From assembly GCA_025093985.1 (NCBI GenBank), contig JACAAK010000002.1:744001-808000 (forward strand): a DNA stretch of 64,000 nt, in the 5' to 3' direction. The stretch is from Calvatia gigantea. Its lineage: Eukaryota; Basidiomycota; Agaricomycetes; Agaricales; Lycoperdaceae. Position 1 is the first letter of the stretch. Each line of letters opens with the position of its first letter. The notes under the pieces were generated by a model. That model did not search any database. It saw nothing but the letters and a program-made list of their open reading frames with translations, and was not told the origin of the DNA. A program made the position numbers and the translations under genes. Positions 1-12,131 of the stretch are shown here, one piece after another.

Positions 1-1082
1 GGGGTGTAAAAAGAAAGGCATTAGGTCTTTAAAGTTTAGCCCCCCTGTATTACTTGTCCCATATTTATTTACGCTTTCCACCCTTCGAAGTGTGGCAGGC
101 TTCGAAGTCAATCCTTCGCCCTAACAGCCTGCACAATATTTTTCACATTGTTTCTAAATCCCAACAGAGTTTACTTGAAGCCTCAAAACGAGCATTTGAG
201 GATGCTCCCCTCTTCAACTGCTTCGCCGCCGGTCCGAACGGGAAGTCCGCACCGAGCTCCTTTCAAATTCCACACCAACGGCTGTATTTATAAATATTCT
301 CGCGCATTGTGGTTTGCTGTGGAGCGCAAGGTGTTAAATGAATACTTGCGAGTCGCTCTCGACCATTGGGGAGGCGAGGAGTGCCGCGTTCTCCAGACTA
401 CGGATGGTCTACGTATGACCAAGACGTAGAACCGGCGTCTACCCGGATTGACTTCAAGCCTTGTTTGTGCAAGAAAATTTTGGCGAAAGGGTTAAATTTA
501 AACACGTGTGTTTCTATTTATATCAGGAATTTAAATCATGACAGACACAGCCACGCATCGTCGCAACAACACGCATCCGAGCTGACAGTGCCCTCCTAAG
601 GTATGCACAACTTTAGCCGTCTGCAAACATTCCGATGGCTTTGACAAAACGGACGGGGCGTGGTCAAAGGATGCTGAAGTTATGAATATTACATAATATC
701 AATTCCAGGAACGCGTCCTACAATGGTTGTGTTTGGGCCTTGCAATGTGAACACGCACCCCTGCACAATTGCATTTCCTCATTCTTTCCTTTGCGGCCAA
801 CACTTGCCAACATTACTCGTTGCAGTTCCTTCCTTGGTTCCCTCTGCACAGCCCGCACCAAATCATCTGGTACACGACTAAGGCAGTCCTCGCACTCATT
901 GTCTTAACCTTGTCCACTCAGGAGCATCAACCGAAGCTGCCGGCCTTTTAAGCCCGTAAGGTTGTTCTTGGTCTCCTCTTCCACCATTGTATCCTTGTAC
1001 TGAATCAGAGGAGTCGCCACTCGACACCTATCCCTTGATATCCCCACCTGAACAGCGACAGCGGAGCGGAGGGGTAGTCAAC
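1..1082. other. Intergenic / 5' flank, no gene seen
   Basis: Only short unrelated open frames occur, none with recognisable domains or paired splice signals. A pyrimidine-rich stretch at about 770-1000 lies just before the gene starting at 1083 and is probably its promoter and 5' leader. Confidence 0.5.
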
Positions 1083-2516
1083 ATGTCATCGTGCAATACT
1101 TTCCCAACATTGACTCGCACAGACGCGGTCGTTACGAATAGCCTTTCAACATCGACCACCACCCGTGTTGGCACCCTCCCGGCGTCAACTACGACTTTCA
1201 CGATCTTCCCATCATGCACTGCGACCACTGGTCTCTGCAGCACTTCACCCATCGTAACAACGTCGCAGGTTCCAGGCAAGTTCAGGATTGGGTGAAGAAT
1301 TCGAAAAAAAAAAACTTATTATTTTATTGTAGGTGGAGCCACAACCATCGTCGAGGTGGTCACCATCACTGTGCCCATCACGTCTTCCGAACTCACAACT
1401 CTCTTCGGGACATCGTGTACGCGGACAGCCCAGGATACGGATACGAATACCTTCACTCCTCCCCCACCCACGCCTACGCCCACTACTACATCATTTAGCA
1501 CTCCATCTCCAAGTGTTTTTGTGACTTCTTCTGTGTCAACGCAATCCAATGGAAATGTTACTCCGGTTGTCCTCACTGTCACATCTACCCAGTCACCCAT
1601 TGCAGTTCTACCGTCTGCAGCTCCTGGCTCAGTCGAACCTTCTAACGGGGATAACTCAAAAAACCTTGGTCCAATAATTGGCGGCGTCGTTGGAGGTGTT
1701 GTCGGTTTGACTGCCATTGCGTTCATCATTTGGTTCCTCCTGTGAGTAATCCTGATTTGCTCATCCGCAGCTCGCTAATTCTGCACTACTAGCCGACGAA
1801 GACGGAGATGGGATGATATCTTCGACAACGAGGATGATGTCCCTGCTTTTGCTGCGGCCGCGATGCGGAAAGAAAAGCCGGCCGAGATGAAACCGCAACC
1901 GTATCAATATGGTATTGTCGGACATACGAAGAGTCCATCTCTCACGTCTCCACCGTCTTCTCCACCCCCTGGAGCAGGCCTCGCCCTAGCGGATAACAAA
2001 CTTGACCACTCTCACCATCGTCATAGTTCAAATACCCCATTACTACATTCGGCGCTGAGTACAACGTCTCATGGCACGACAGCACCTTCCCCGCGCCCGC
2101 CGAGCAGTGTAGGTTCTATGCAGGGCTATGGGTTGCAAGACACCAACGTCAACGTTCAGGGTCAGGGTTGGGATCCCAGCTATTTGTATAACCCGACGGT
2201 AAAACAGCAAGCACAGTTTGCTGGTATGGCAAACGCTGCGACAACGATGATGGGACGGAGAGACACTGACCCCCGTGCCGGTAGTCCCGTCAGTCTTCAG
2301 GAGCAACGCCAACTCCAAGTCACAAATGCCGATTTTGGACTTCAGAGCCCTGTATCACCGGCTCCGCCCGAACCGCAGATGGATGGGAAGGGAAGGTTCG
2401 TGACGCAAGGCGGAAAGGCACCGATTGTGCATCTTGATGGAGGACGGTTTCAAGGAGCTGTGGCTGGAAGTAGCAGCGCTGCTGCTGGTCCAGCGCCACC
2501 TGCATATTCGGAATAG
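1083..2516 (+). CDS. Ser/Thr-rich single-pass membrane protein (Mid2/WSC-like architecture)
   Basis: Three exons, 1083-1275, 1333-1741 and 1793-2516, encode about 441 residues. The first ~175 residues are very rich in Ser, Thr and Pro, as expected for an O-mannosylated cell-surface ectodomain. A glycine-rich hydrophobic segment at about residues 178-200 is the single membrane span; it is followed by a stop-transfer run of five Arg and a ~230-residue Pro/Gln/His-rich cytosolic tail. There is no N-terminal signal peptide after the first ATG, so insertion would rely on the internal span. Intron 1 (1276-1332) has a GC donor (AG|GCAAGT), the only donor keeping phase; intron 2 (1742-1792) is GTGAGT...CTAG with a GCTAAT branch site. 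The architecture resembles wall-stress sensors and many fungal 'mid2-domain' proteins, but no defining motif was recognised, so the sensor role is inference. Confidence 0.75.
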
Positions 2517-3493
2517 TATGTTTCATGATGCGATGACTCGGTCTCTCGAATGGTGTAGCATCACCTGGGTCCGCCCTGGTGCTAGTGCAACGCTGTAGGG
2601 ACTCAGCGGACTTATGATGATGATGTGAGCAATGATGGTTTAGCATTTGGACACTAGTCCGCTCGTCGTTTGTAGAGAGAAACACACACGACTTTCTTTC
2701 TCGGTCTTCACTAACTTAACTTCTTATCATTGCCATTATCAGTGACTTGTTCTTGCGATTTAAATTCAAGACATCTTTATTCCTCATGATTTTTGCCTAG
2801 TTTCTCTTTAGCACTTGTCGCATTTACGACTCGATATGAAAATACTCTCATGTATCCCTGATATACATTATCCTTTTGATACAACTTGCATATTCTGCTT
2901 TTGATCCTGAAGTCGGATACCCGTCTGAAATTCCAAGTCACCCGACTATTCCCGGTCTTGGGCTTATCCATCAGAACTCTGGTTTCACAAAAGGATCGAA
3001 TGGTTCAAGAAGCTTCACAAGTACGTAACATATTGAAGAAGTCTTGAATTGAAACCAGGGTGCAGGGTCTGCATTCACATTCATGCTGTGCAGTCACATG
3101 ACCTAACACGCTTGTACAATGCGGCCTGCTCGACCACTGCCATTGTTCTCCCAAGCACATTGTTTTCACGTTGCCAGTCTACGGGAGGCGGCGAGAAAGA
3201 ATGAATTTGGGACGCGTATGTTGATTGATTAGACCCCGGCGGCTTCACACGACCCTTGCCCAAATTTTCCTATATATCGTACAATAGACCGACCACAGCT
3301 TTCTCTTTACTGTTACTTCCACCCACTTGTCCACTTGTGACTGTTTACTTTCTTCAACCTCCTAACACCGTTCCTTTGGTTGTTTCTTACTTTTCTCGGT
3401 GTCGGGACACCTCTTGCATTTTATTCCTTACCATTGTTCACGGGCTCTTTGGAACACACTCATCAGTTTACCTGAAATTGTCTCCTGAACAAT
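2517..3493. other. Intergenic region
   Basis: No coding region was recognised on either strand. It should contain the 3' end of the upstream gene and the promoter of the gene at 3494. Confidence 0.5.
3271..3278 (+). promoter_or_regulatory. Putative TATA box (TATATATC)
   Basis: A TATA-like octamer lies about 215 bp upstream of the ATG at 3494 and is followed by a pyrimidine-rich stretch typical of a fungal leader. This is sequence resemblance only. Confidence 0.3.
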
Positions 3494-4702
3494 ATGCCAT
3501 TCACTGGACGTGCAGGTGAGTATCCCATACCCTGCCCGCTAGGTGTTTCGAGCTGATATCCCCTACGCTTGTCCGATTGGCTCAGTTATATTCATCGGTC
3601 TCAATGGAGTCCGCGTTATAAGCATCATCTCACTTCTCCTTGTCTTTGCGAGTACAGTATTCGTCATGGTCAACAACATCAAGGCAGTCAACGCCTTTGA
3701 AGCCAACAAAGGGAATGTCGATATGGAAGACTGTGATTACATCGAGTACGTTCATTCCCCGTATCCCCTCGGTATTCACCTAATCCCATCCCCCTTGTCT
3801 TGTAGAAACAGCACGGTTCCTAACCAACCCGCCGGTGTATTCTGGGCTATCGTTGCCAGCTTGATGATTTTATTCCAAACCGTCATTCTTCTCTGTAAGT
3901 GCTATTGTGGCTATTTTTAATGTTCAGATGCTGATTTCTTAATTGAACAGTGTCCGAGATAAGCTGGCCAATGAAATTCTTCGATCGTTACTTCCCCGTG
4001 CTGGGATCAGAATTCGGTCTCGGTGCCCTTGGCATCTTCCAGGGCTTGTGCGTAGTCTCCCGGTTCACCGATTCTATTCTACCAGGTTACTAACATTGAT
4101 CCTTCTTTTTCAATCTGGGCAGGATCTCAACCCAAATCCTATCACACCACGTGGATGATTTCTCTCTTGTCTCTGCATTCCTCCTGTTCGCAGTCGGATG
4201 CCTCAACATGTTCCTAGGCCTCATCTTCCGTGCCTCCGCTAAACCGAAGCGTTCCATCACCTCGTGGCGTACCGAGTCCAGGGGTGTCCTCCCTACTCAC
4301 ACTGGTTCATCGACTTCCACAAAAACCCAATCAGCATTTTTAAATCGCACACCAAGCACGTTCTCCCCTAACCACAGTTCGATCCTCCAACGCGGCAACT
4401 CTGAACACGGTAGTATGTACAAAAGTCCGCTTGCGCACAGCGAGAAAGCTGGATACGGATTTGATACCAGCGGGGAGAAGAAAGCGGGACTGAGGGGCTT
4501 TTTGTTGAAGAAGCCCGAAGAGGCATTGCCGAGGTATATGTCTCCTCCACCGGCGCTGTCGAGGAATGGAACGAAGAGGTCCTCCAACTCCAGTTTCGAG
4601 GCCCCTAGTCACAGTCGAAGTGATAGCCGTGAGTCAGAAGGTGGCCAGTCGAGTGAAGGACGGAGAACACCCCAATTCAAGTCGAGTCCCACCGCTATCT
4701 GA
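3494..4702 (+). CDS. Four-span fungal membrane protein (DUF7598 type), function unknown
   Basis: Five exons (3494-3515, 3586-3745, 3806-3894, 3951-4047, 4123-4702) join without frame error to 315 residues. The first exon codes only seven complete codons. About four hydrophobic segments are visible: FIGLNGVRVISIISLLLVFA; the segment starting AGVFWAIVASLM; one around LGALGIFQGL; and one around FSLVSAFLLFAVGCLNMFLG. The C-terminal ~140 residues are Ser-rich, polar and probably cytosolic. The conserved stretches (INGVRV-like start, DCDYIE, FDRYFPVLGSEFGLG, LSHHVDDFSLV) match what I recall of a basidiomycete family labelled DUF7598. No enzymatic motif is present and the role is unknown. Confidence 0.8.
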
Positions 4703-5241
4703 AGTTCGGGGCAAGGTCGATGTTTGTCGACCGGAGTTGATGAACGGCCCATCTGGCGGACATCAACATGATGTAAAATACTGCTCGGTTGAGACGAGTG
4801 ACGACGACTCGATCAGACTTGGACATTTTCTTGATGATTGAGTCGGAACTGGTTTTCTTGGACTCTCATGTATGATGATGATGCATATTAGGCCTACGAC
4901 TCCTAGGGACCCTTGCGTGGCTTTTTCTAGTTGCCTATTTATTAACATAGCATTGGCGTTACCCTTCAAAGTTGCATGACATACTTTCAAAGGGCACGTA
5001 CATGTTAATCATTCTGTACTTTACGCATGTAGGATATGCTTTTTGCCAGTTGGTTGTAATGACACAAACTGTTTTCACTCAATGAAGCACTCATTAGTTC
5101 TCAACAGAAAAGTGACGGATCTGCAGCAGGATTTAAGGAGTCGATCCGGCAGAAAGCAGACCCAATCTTTGAAGAGACAATGCATTTAATTCTCAAAGTC
5201 GCTACAGCAAAGACTACAGAAAACCTCCGAGTTTAAAGCGC
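4703..5241. other. Convergent intergenic region
   Basis: Lies between the 3' ends of two convergent genes. Nothing beyond probable 3' untranslated sequence is seen. Confidence 0.5.
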
Positions 5242-6103
5242 TTAACAAGGAGGAGGGTGCGCGATAACGCTTGAAGCAGTCTTGAACAATGCAATCTCAG
5301 CATTTCTACGATTGACCAATCCTTGCAAAACCTGTCCACCGGCAAACACCCACTTGGGCAATTCTTCCGACGCAACAGTGTTGGGATTTTCGCCGTTGTT
5401 CAACCTCGCAATCAAGGTCGAACTACCAGCAGCACCACATCCCTCATTAAACGCCCAACTGACCAAAGCACCGTATTGATTATCGTTCAGACGGACAGAG
5501 TTGACGATATCCCTTGTAATGCAAGTCTCATAGGTGCGGAGGTCGGTTAGGAGAAGGGTGGTGGCTTGGGCTTCGGTCAAGGGGAAAGAGAACGGGACTT
5601 CAGAACAGCCTGAAGTTTGGCATAGGTGACCATAGCCGACGGTGGGGAGGCCGATCGGGTCCGGGGCTGGGCGTGAAACAAAGCCTTCGAATTTTTTGAT
5701 GAGGGCGATGGTAGCAGAGTTCACGGCGGGAGCTCCGCAGCCCTGAAGCTGGGAGACAGCACTTGAAATCGGTGGGCCCTGGGCAAAGACCTATCCCAAC
5801 AAATAAAGTTAGCGGCTGGGGTTACTGGTGCGGAAATTCAATTGAACGGGCTTCACCTGAGGCGGTGTTGCCAGTCGTGCACGAAGAGGTGAAACGACAT
5901 GTTCCGCCGCTACCACAGGTTTTGGTGCAGCATCGGACGTCGTTTGGGTCGTTGGGGCAGAAACCAGCGTGTGAGGTACCTCCACCGGAGGAACAGCTGG
6001 TGGTGGTGATGCAGACACCTGGGACGCCGTTTGCAGTGCAAGCACCGTTCAGAGCACCCAAGACGGTGGGCAGGGCGAAAAGGAGGTAAACCAGGGAAAA
6101 CAT
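5242..6103 (-). CDS. Secreted GH24 (phage-type) lysozyme with Cys-rich N-terminal modules; apparent frameshift
   Basis: Exon 1 (6103-5857) starts with a signal peptide (MFSLVYLLFALPTVLG) followed by Cys-rich sequence containing GFCPNDPNDVRCC. Intron 5856-5791 is GTGAAG...GATAG. Exon 2 first completes a second module, GLCPGPTDFKCCLP, and then carries the GH24 domain with catalytic Glu in KKFEGF, the glycine-rich GYGHLCQTSGC segment and QYGALVSWAFNEGCG. GH24 enzymes cleave the beta-1,4 bond between MurNAc and GlcNAc in peptidoglycan, so this is probably an extracellular antibacterial or bacteria-digesting enzyme. The second Cys module and the catalytic domain are in different frames: one extra base lies within about 5739-5744. 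Either the copy is broken or the consensus has a one-base insertion. A decayed paralogue lies at 24685-25131. Confidence 0.8.
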
Positions 6104-6155
6104 TGGGATAAAGGTGGAGATGTGATATCTGGTAAATCCAGGATTTAGAGATGAG

Positions 6156-6162
6156 ATTTATA
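6156..6162 (-). promoter_or_regulatory. Putative TATA box (TATAAAT) of the lysozyme gene
   Basis: A good TATA-like match on the minus strand, about 55 bp upstream of the lysozyme ATG at 6103, a plausible distance for a secreted, regulated gene. Confidence 0.45.
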
Positions 6163-9074
6163 CCCCAAGGGACACTTCGTTCCCATGAGGTCCATGTCGG
6201 CTAAGGTGGTTCTGTGAGATCCATTTTGTATTGTGCGCCGATATTGTCACAATCAATGGTAAAAACTTTTGACAACTAGATGGCACGCGACAGACGAACT
6301 CTCTTCCCAAGAGAGCCGAATTGATGCAGAAGCTTCGGCCATAGCTGTATGTGGGGTTGAGATCCTTGCAGAGCTGGAAAACTTGGCAGACAAAAGTAGA
6401 CTGGCTACAACAGAATGACCAAGAGAAGTCAACAGGTATCACGGGGTTATCTCTTGTCGTCAAGGAGGGTGAGGGAACGAAAAAGCAGGCGACTGGACGA
6501 CGCGAAAATCTGTTTGACATTTAACAAGATCCAACCCTCCGTGGAAACAGCGAAGGGGAAAAAGGCAGGAGTGAGAGTGGGGACGGCACGCGGTGTCTTG
6601 ACATCCTCATGGACTGATTCACACCGGACCGTGCAGGTGACCTATCGATCTAGTCCCAGGCGTGATCCCTATAGCCAAACACGATTTGCCACAACCTTGC
6701 CCATGCGAATGAGACCCAGAACACGAACACAGAGAACAGCCGCAATGTACCGGAGTAACGGCCCCAGTGGCCTGAGTCAACCCGAATCAAGAATTTCACT
6801 GAGGAAAAAGAGTCGAATTTTGCAGGGTACTTGGGCCCCGTAACCTTTGGAAAAATTACTTTCATCAGGAGAGTCCCTGAATGTAAAACATCGGAGGAGG
6901 GAGAACCAGACTTGGACAAAATATTTGTCGGCCAGCCGCGGTTGGAAGCGAAATCGGGTGGCCAGAGGTTGGGGGATGACACCACCGCAAGCGGCGGTCG
7001 CAGGACTTCGAATTCGACACCAACATGTCTCCCCATTGTTATTCGTTGTTCTCTGCTGTCCTTTTCCTGGGACGTTGTCGAAATAGGTACCCAGGGGAAG
7101 GGATACGTTCTGTGGTCACCCAGTCCTACGCCAGACGCAAAGCTGCTGGCCGTACTTGGACACTTGACAGTCGATGCATTGATAAGCCCAAAGCTATGAT
7201 TTGTTGAACCGAGTAGGGAATTTGTATCTTCGTGAAATGCAAAGCATGGATCAGACTCACTTGATAACTATATTAATTCTTTCGTATTCATACATTCCAC
7301 GCCAGTCTGTTCATATACTTTTACGGCTTGGACGTATTGAACCCTCTCTCTGGGACGTGTGAGGTCTTGTACATTTTGACGGGGGATTGGTTGACAAATT
7401 GTATGTGAAGGGATAACCAGAGTGTACTGGGAGCAAGATAAATTCAAAGGTGGAAAAAGATGTAGGGTGGTTGCCAGGAAGAACCTCAGGACGAAGGACG
7501 GCATACGGGATCTTCTGCTCAGCAGATTTCAGGACATAACCGGCGAGACGACGAGAGCCAAAAATATCTGAAGGGGATAAGGTCCTGGACGGTCCAAACG
7601 CATTTGACTATTCTAGGAAGTAAGGAATATTGCAGGTCTCGGAGCGTTGGTGCCCAAAATAACTGGTGGACGGCAGTCCGCCGAAGCTACAGGGAAGGGT
7701 CAATTCCACTTTCAACCAGACAACAGCACTCGATGGAGACGTTGGTGACATCGCAAGACCCTCTTTCACATTACTGAGCTTCTGATCCTTTCTCCTCTTA
7801 ATGATTGTGGCCTTAGCAGAGCTTGAATGAATACCCCAAATCCTATATATAGCTGAAGGCAGCAGATCGGGGGGACGAATTTCCTCTCGATGTCGCCACC
7901 TCCCACACCAGACTTCCAATTTTCCTGTTGCGACTGTACCGTAAAAACACCCGGTTGCGCCGACATATATATATAAACTGTGTCTGTGAGACTCCGTCTA
8001 CAAGAATGTATCCAAGCTCCAGTTTTTGTTTCGTTTATTGGGGAACGTCTGGCCATTGTGTGTGTTGAGATATGGCGGAGTAGGCATTCGTTAGTGAAGG
8101 CACGACGGTTCATTGTGGCTGCAAAGGGGAGAGCCGACTGGAGACCACATCATCTACGAACAGCAAGGATTGTGGGTCGTCTCACCTGTATTCGGTACGC
8201 TCGAGAGTCAACACCCTGTGTGAGTTGATTCTTCGCTCCCTCAAGCTTCGAGAGACGACCAGACCCAAGATATTGCCAAGGTTGGAGTCAAGTGTCTTCG
8301 CCCGTGCAGTCCGTAAGTTAAAAACATCCTTTTTCATAATCAGAAGCCCTCCCCACCCATCACACTGGCTCGCAGGGATCACTCTCCCATAACTCACAGA
8401 CATTTTGGCCAAAGAGCACACGGCCTACTGATGGACCAACAACCCTATACTTCGTTGAGCTAGGATGAGGCAACAACACCCACCGCAGTCGAGTTCAGTC
8501 ATAGACCGTCGTACCGGGCTATCTGAAAAATCGAAAGAGACTTTTTCAGGGTGCAATCCAGCTATACCCTTAAGCTTTCATTTCCCAAAGAGGCATTGGG
8601 AAAGTGACTCTGGGTCATTTTGATCTCCACATTTGGACTCCTTTGTTGAGTAGCCCCCTGTTGAAGTGCATGGATATCATCAACCTGCCTATTCATTCCT
8701 CTTAATTGAGTTTACTTGAGCATTAATCATCCTCTCTAATACCACACACATGGCCTACCATGGGAACCGAGGGCTGGGGGAGACTTGAAGTGCGAATCAA
8801 CCTCACAATGACGTCAGAATATTTTCAGGTCGGATCCGTTCTAGCACGGCACACGGCCGAAGCATCTAAGCATATGGAACATAAAGTGAAGCTTGAAAAT
8901 GGGCCGGGGGATGTTTGGCCGGTGGTTGCGGGGGCTCTTTTTGAGGTCAACTCGAAATTATGATGGACAGCTTATCACCGTGACATGATGGGATGTGTGT
9001 GTGTTTGTCAACGTGATTGTGTGATGTATGTAAGTACCAAACTCTGTCTCTTCCTTCTGTTCCTCTTCATTCAG
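6163..9074. other. 2.9 kb region without a recognisable gene
   Basis: Many short frames exist but none shows a known domain or a convincing exon chain. Two have signal-peptide-like starts: 7504-7268 on minus (MPSFVLRFFLATTLHLFPP...) and 7025-7207 on plus (MSPHCYSLFSAVLFLG...). TATA-like runs occur at about 7841-7848 and 7964-7974. Small secreted proteins or decayed sequence are possible; neither can be supported from one sequence. The last ~500 bp should hold the HSF promoter. Confidence 0.4.
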
Positions 9075-11510
9075 ATGGCCACAGACAACAACCAGGTGGC
9101 AATCTCCAGACCGACCCGTGTCTCCTCCACAAATGCCTCCAAGTCCTCTCGCCAGGCCGTCCCCGCCTTTCTCCAGAAGTTATTCGAGTATGTGCTCTAT
9201 TTCTTGCATCACCTTTGCTAGGCTTCACTCAACTGCTTACAGAATGGTAAACGACACCAAAAATCAGGATCTTATACGTTGGTCTGAAGCGGGGGATTCC
9301 TTCTTTGGCGCGTGTTTTCCCCGGACTTCCGTTTCTCTCATATCCTTACTCTTCGCCTGGTTCTTTGTCCAGTCCTGGACCATGAACGCTTTGCCCGCGA
9401 GGTCCTCGGTCGCTGGTTCAAACACCAGAACTTCAGTTCCTTCGTACGACAGCTCAACATGTACGGATTCCACAAAATCCCCCATCTGCAGCAGGGAGTA
9501 CTGAGAAGCGAGGCGGATACAGAATATTGGAATTTTGCTCACGCCAATTTTCGCCGAGGACAGCCTGATCTTCTTTGCTTTATTCAACGCAAGAGGCAAT
9601 CCGCCCAAAATGCAGATGAGACTGTCGACGTCCGAGATTCTCAGACCGCATCCCCTCCTGCCAGTCTTACACAAGGGCAACTTCTCGACATGCACTCCGT
9701 TCTTCAAGGCGTTGCAGCGATCAGGCGCCACCAGACCACTATATCTACTGAACTCAACGACCTCAAGCAATCAAATCAGTTACTGTGGCAGGAATCTATG
9801 GACGCTCGGACAAAATTGCAGAAACAGCAGGATACCATCAACCGTATTCTCAAGTTCTTGGCAGGTGTGTTTGGGAACCAAGCTGCGGGTAATCATCACA
9901 AGAGCGGTGTCGCGGACCCGGCAAACTCTCCTCACAACGCCGTCATTGCTCGCCGGAGAACCCGTTTGATGATCGAAGACGCCAAGCGTGATCCTTCCGG
10001 AAAGGTTGGGATCATCGAGGTTGAAGACCCGGACGCTGCCGAGCCTTTGAATTCGTTCCACGATGCAGCAGGTTATGGTGAGTTGATCCGTTTTTATGGC
10101 TCCCTTGTTTGCAAAGGCGTCTAAAATACCCTAGCTGTAGATACTCCTGTGTCTGCTCAGTCACCCACACCTTCTGTTGCTCAGTCGGAGGTTATGGGTC
10201 CCTCTATCACAGAAACAAACTATCATGGCTCGACCAATCCCTCTTCTTTACTTGCCACGGGTGATGCTACGAGAGACAATATCCCGACCCCCAGACCCCA
10301 TATGAGCTCGTCGACAACCTCCACTTCCAGTTCTACTTTCTCCCAAACCAAACCCCAACCAGTACAAAGCGATACCTCCACCGCCACTCATACGACTCCA
10401 CAGGCACAGTCTATGTCCGCCCTCGAACATGCAGTAACGCCCAACAGGCGCCCAACATATGAAATTGATCCTCGTGTTCAGAGTATCCTCAACAACCTCA
10501 GTCCCGATCAGATCAGTAACCTTTTCGCAACGCTGTCACAGACGATAGCTGAAACTGATGCTGGTCGAAATCCCTCTGACGTATCATCCTCATCACAATT
10601 TACCTTCCCGCACATGCCTTCCGCACTTGACTTTCTGTCAGGGCAACCTCCCCCGTCTCCACTTCCATTACCACCTGCAACGTCCACAACTGACACAGGG
10701 TCCGACCACGCGGCGGGCGGACTACTCTCATTCGATCACAATATGTCTTTGAGCGATCATCTTTCGCCGAGATTGGATAGGCATTGGGAGGCTGCAGCAG
10801 ATATTGATCATGATGTGAATGCGATGAACCATGAGATCAATAACTTGATCGAAACCTTGGGTCCGTACTTCGCTGAATTGCAGCCTATGGTTTCGCCAGG
10901 CGGTGCGAATGACGCAGCGCCGTCGACGCCTAGTACGACCACTGCGACCACGCCAATAAAACTACCCAACTCTTGGCGCACCCCCATCAACATCAGCATC
11001 AGCAAGAACGGCGGTACCTTCACTCCCGGATACATCTGGAACAGCTCACACGGACATTCTATCTTCCCTTGATCCTTCTACGAACAACACATCGGATTTC
11101 GATTTTGACTGCGTTTCTGAATACGATCTCGAATGACTCCGGTGTGGGTACAGGGTACGGGGATGGATTTAGATGGAATAGGCATAGGAATGGGGTATGG
11201 GGATGAGTTGAACGGAGCCGAGACGGCGTTTTTGGATGAGGTGCCTTCGCCTGCTGTGAGTACGAGCGGACCGACTGTGGTAGATTCTCCTATTCTCAAA
11301 CTGAGGCCGATTTCGCCCCTTCAAATGATTAATTCCACCCCTGAGACGAGTAATCCCGCGAATGCGAAGACGACGGGTACGGCAGCAGGGCGGAAAAGGA
11401 AGTCGGACGTTATGGGAGATCTGGAGGGTGCGCTTGGGGCGGCCAGTGTCACTGATTCGAGACCAGCGAATGGTGCGCCTTCTTCAAAGACAAAGCGGAG
11501 AAAAGATTGA
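9075..11510 (+). CDS. HSF1: Heat shock transcription factor (HSF), C-terminal frame disturbed
   Basis: The exons 9075-9187, 9243-9307, 9373-10077 and 10141 onward encode the winged-helix HSF DNA-binding domain: VPAFLQKLFEMVND, WSEAGDSFF, LDHERF, then GRWFKHQNFSSFVRQLNMYG and FHKIPH. A coiled-coil trimerisation region follows (HSVLQGVAAIRRHQ... to FLAGVFG), then a long Ser/Pro/Thr-rich activation region. HSF trimers bind heat shock elements (nGAAn repeats) and induce chaperone genes. Intron 2 (9308-9372) fits phase only with a GC donor (TG|GCGCGT). After about residue 570 the reading jumps 0 to +1 near 11047-11052, again at 11110 and again at 11165, after which the original frame returns and runs to TGA at 11510, ending near the basic motif GRKRKSD. 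Alternatively a ~160-nt intron (G|GTACCT...TTTAG) bypasses this stretch, or the protein ends at 11072. Confidence 0.85.
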
Positions 11511-12131
11511 TCTGGTGGGATTTTCTTTTGAACACCACCTGAGGCGCTTGGGCTCTTGTGGAAGAGTGGAAGATTGTGAATGGAAGGGGAAGTGCACTTT
11601 TAATAAAATGTATTATAAGTCAGTATATTCTTGTCACTTTTTTGGACTTGTATGGCAATGGTTCGCATGCAGTCAGTCGTCCTTCGTTTTCCTTTCGTTT
11701 TTAGTGTACGCGTAGTCTCATAGTCGCATGTAGATCATCAACCATGTATATACACATTCTTGTTCTCCTCAAATTGTACGGGATAGGGATTTGAAAGGAG
11801 AGCTCGGGCCCGTTATTGTAATGTTGGGTGGCCCCGTCGTATTCCCATATTAAATGCACCCATTCAGGGCACTGAGGCCATCTTGGCGGATACTGGTGTC
11901 GTTGACGTTTCTTTTCAGGTTGAGGCGAACCTCTATATTCTCCGAACTATCTTGGCCGAAAGGAAATAATGTAGGATATCAAACGTTGTAGTACACGAAC
12001 AATAAAGGAACAACATAGAACAACCGCTACATATGCTGCAAACACCATAGTAAAATACTAGTAACCAAATGAACTTGACAAAATCATGCTTACTCATACT
12101 GATAAACACGTCTGGTGGTCCAGCCACCAAT
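11511..12131. other. Convergent intergenic region
   Basis: No gene is seen between the convergent HSF and NEDD1 genes; an AATAAA-like signal at about 11602 may be the HSF polyadenylation signal. Confidence 0.45.

Noticed and set aside
9535..9969. Alternative-frame ORF inside HSF exon 3
   Set aside because: It overlaps the conserved HSF coding frame and has no domain.
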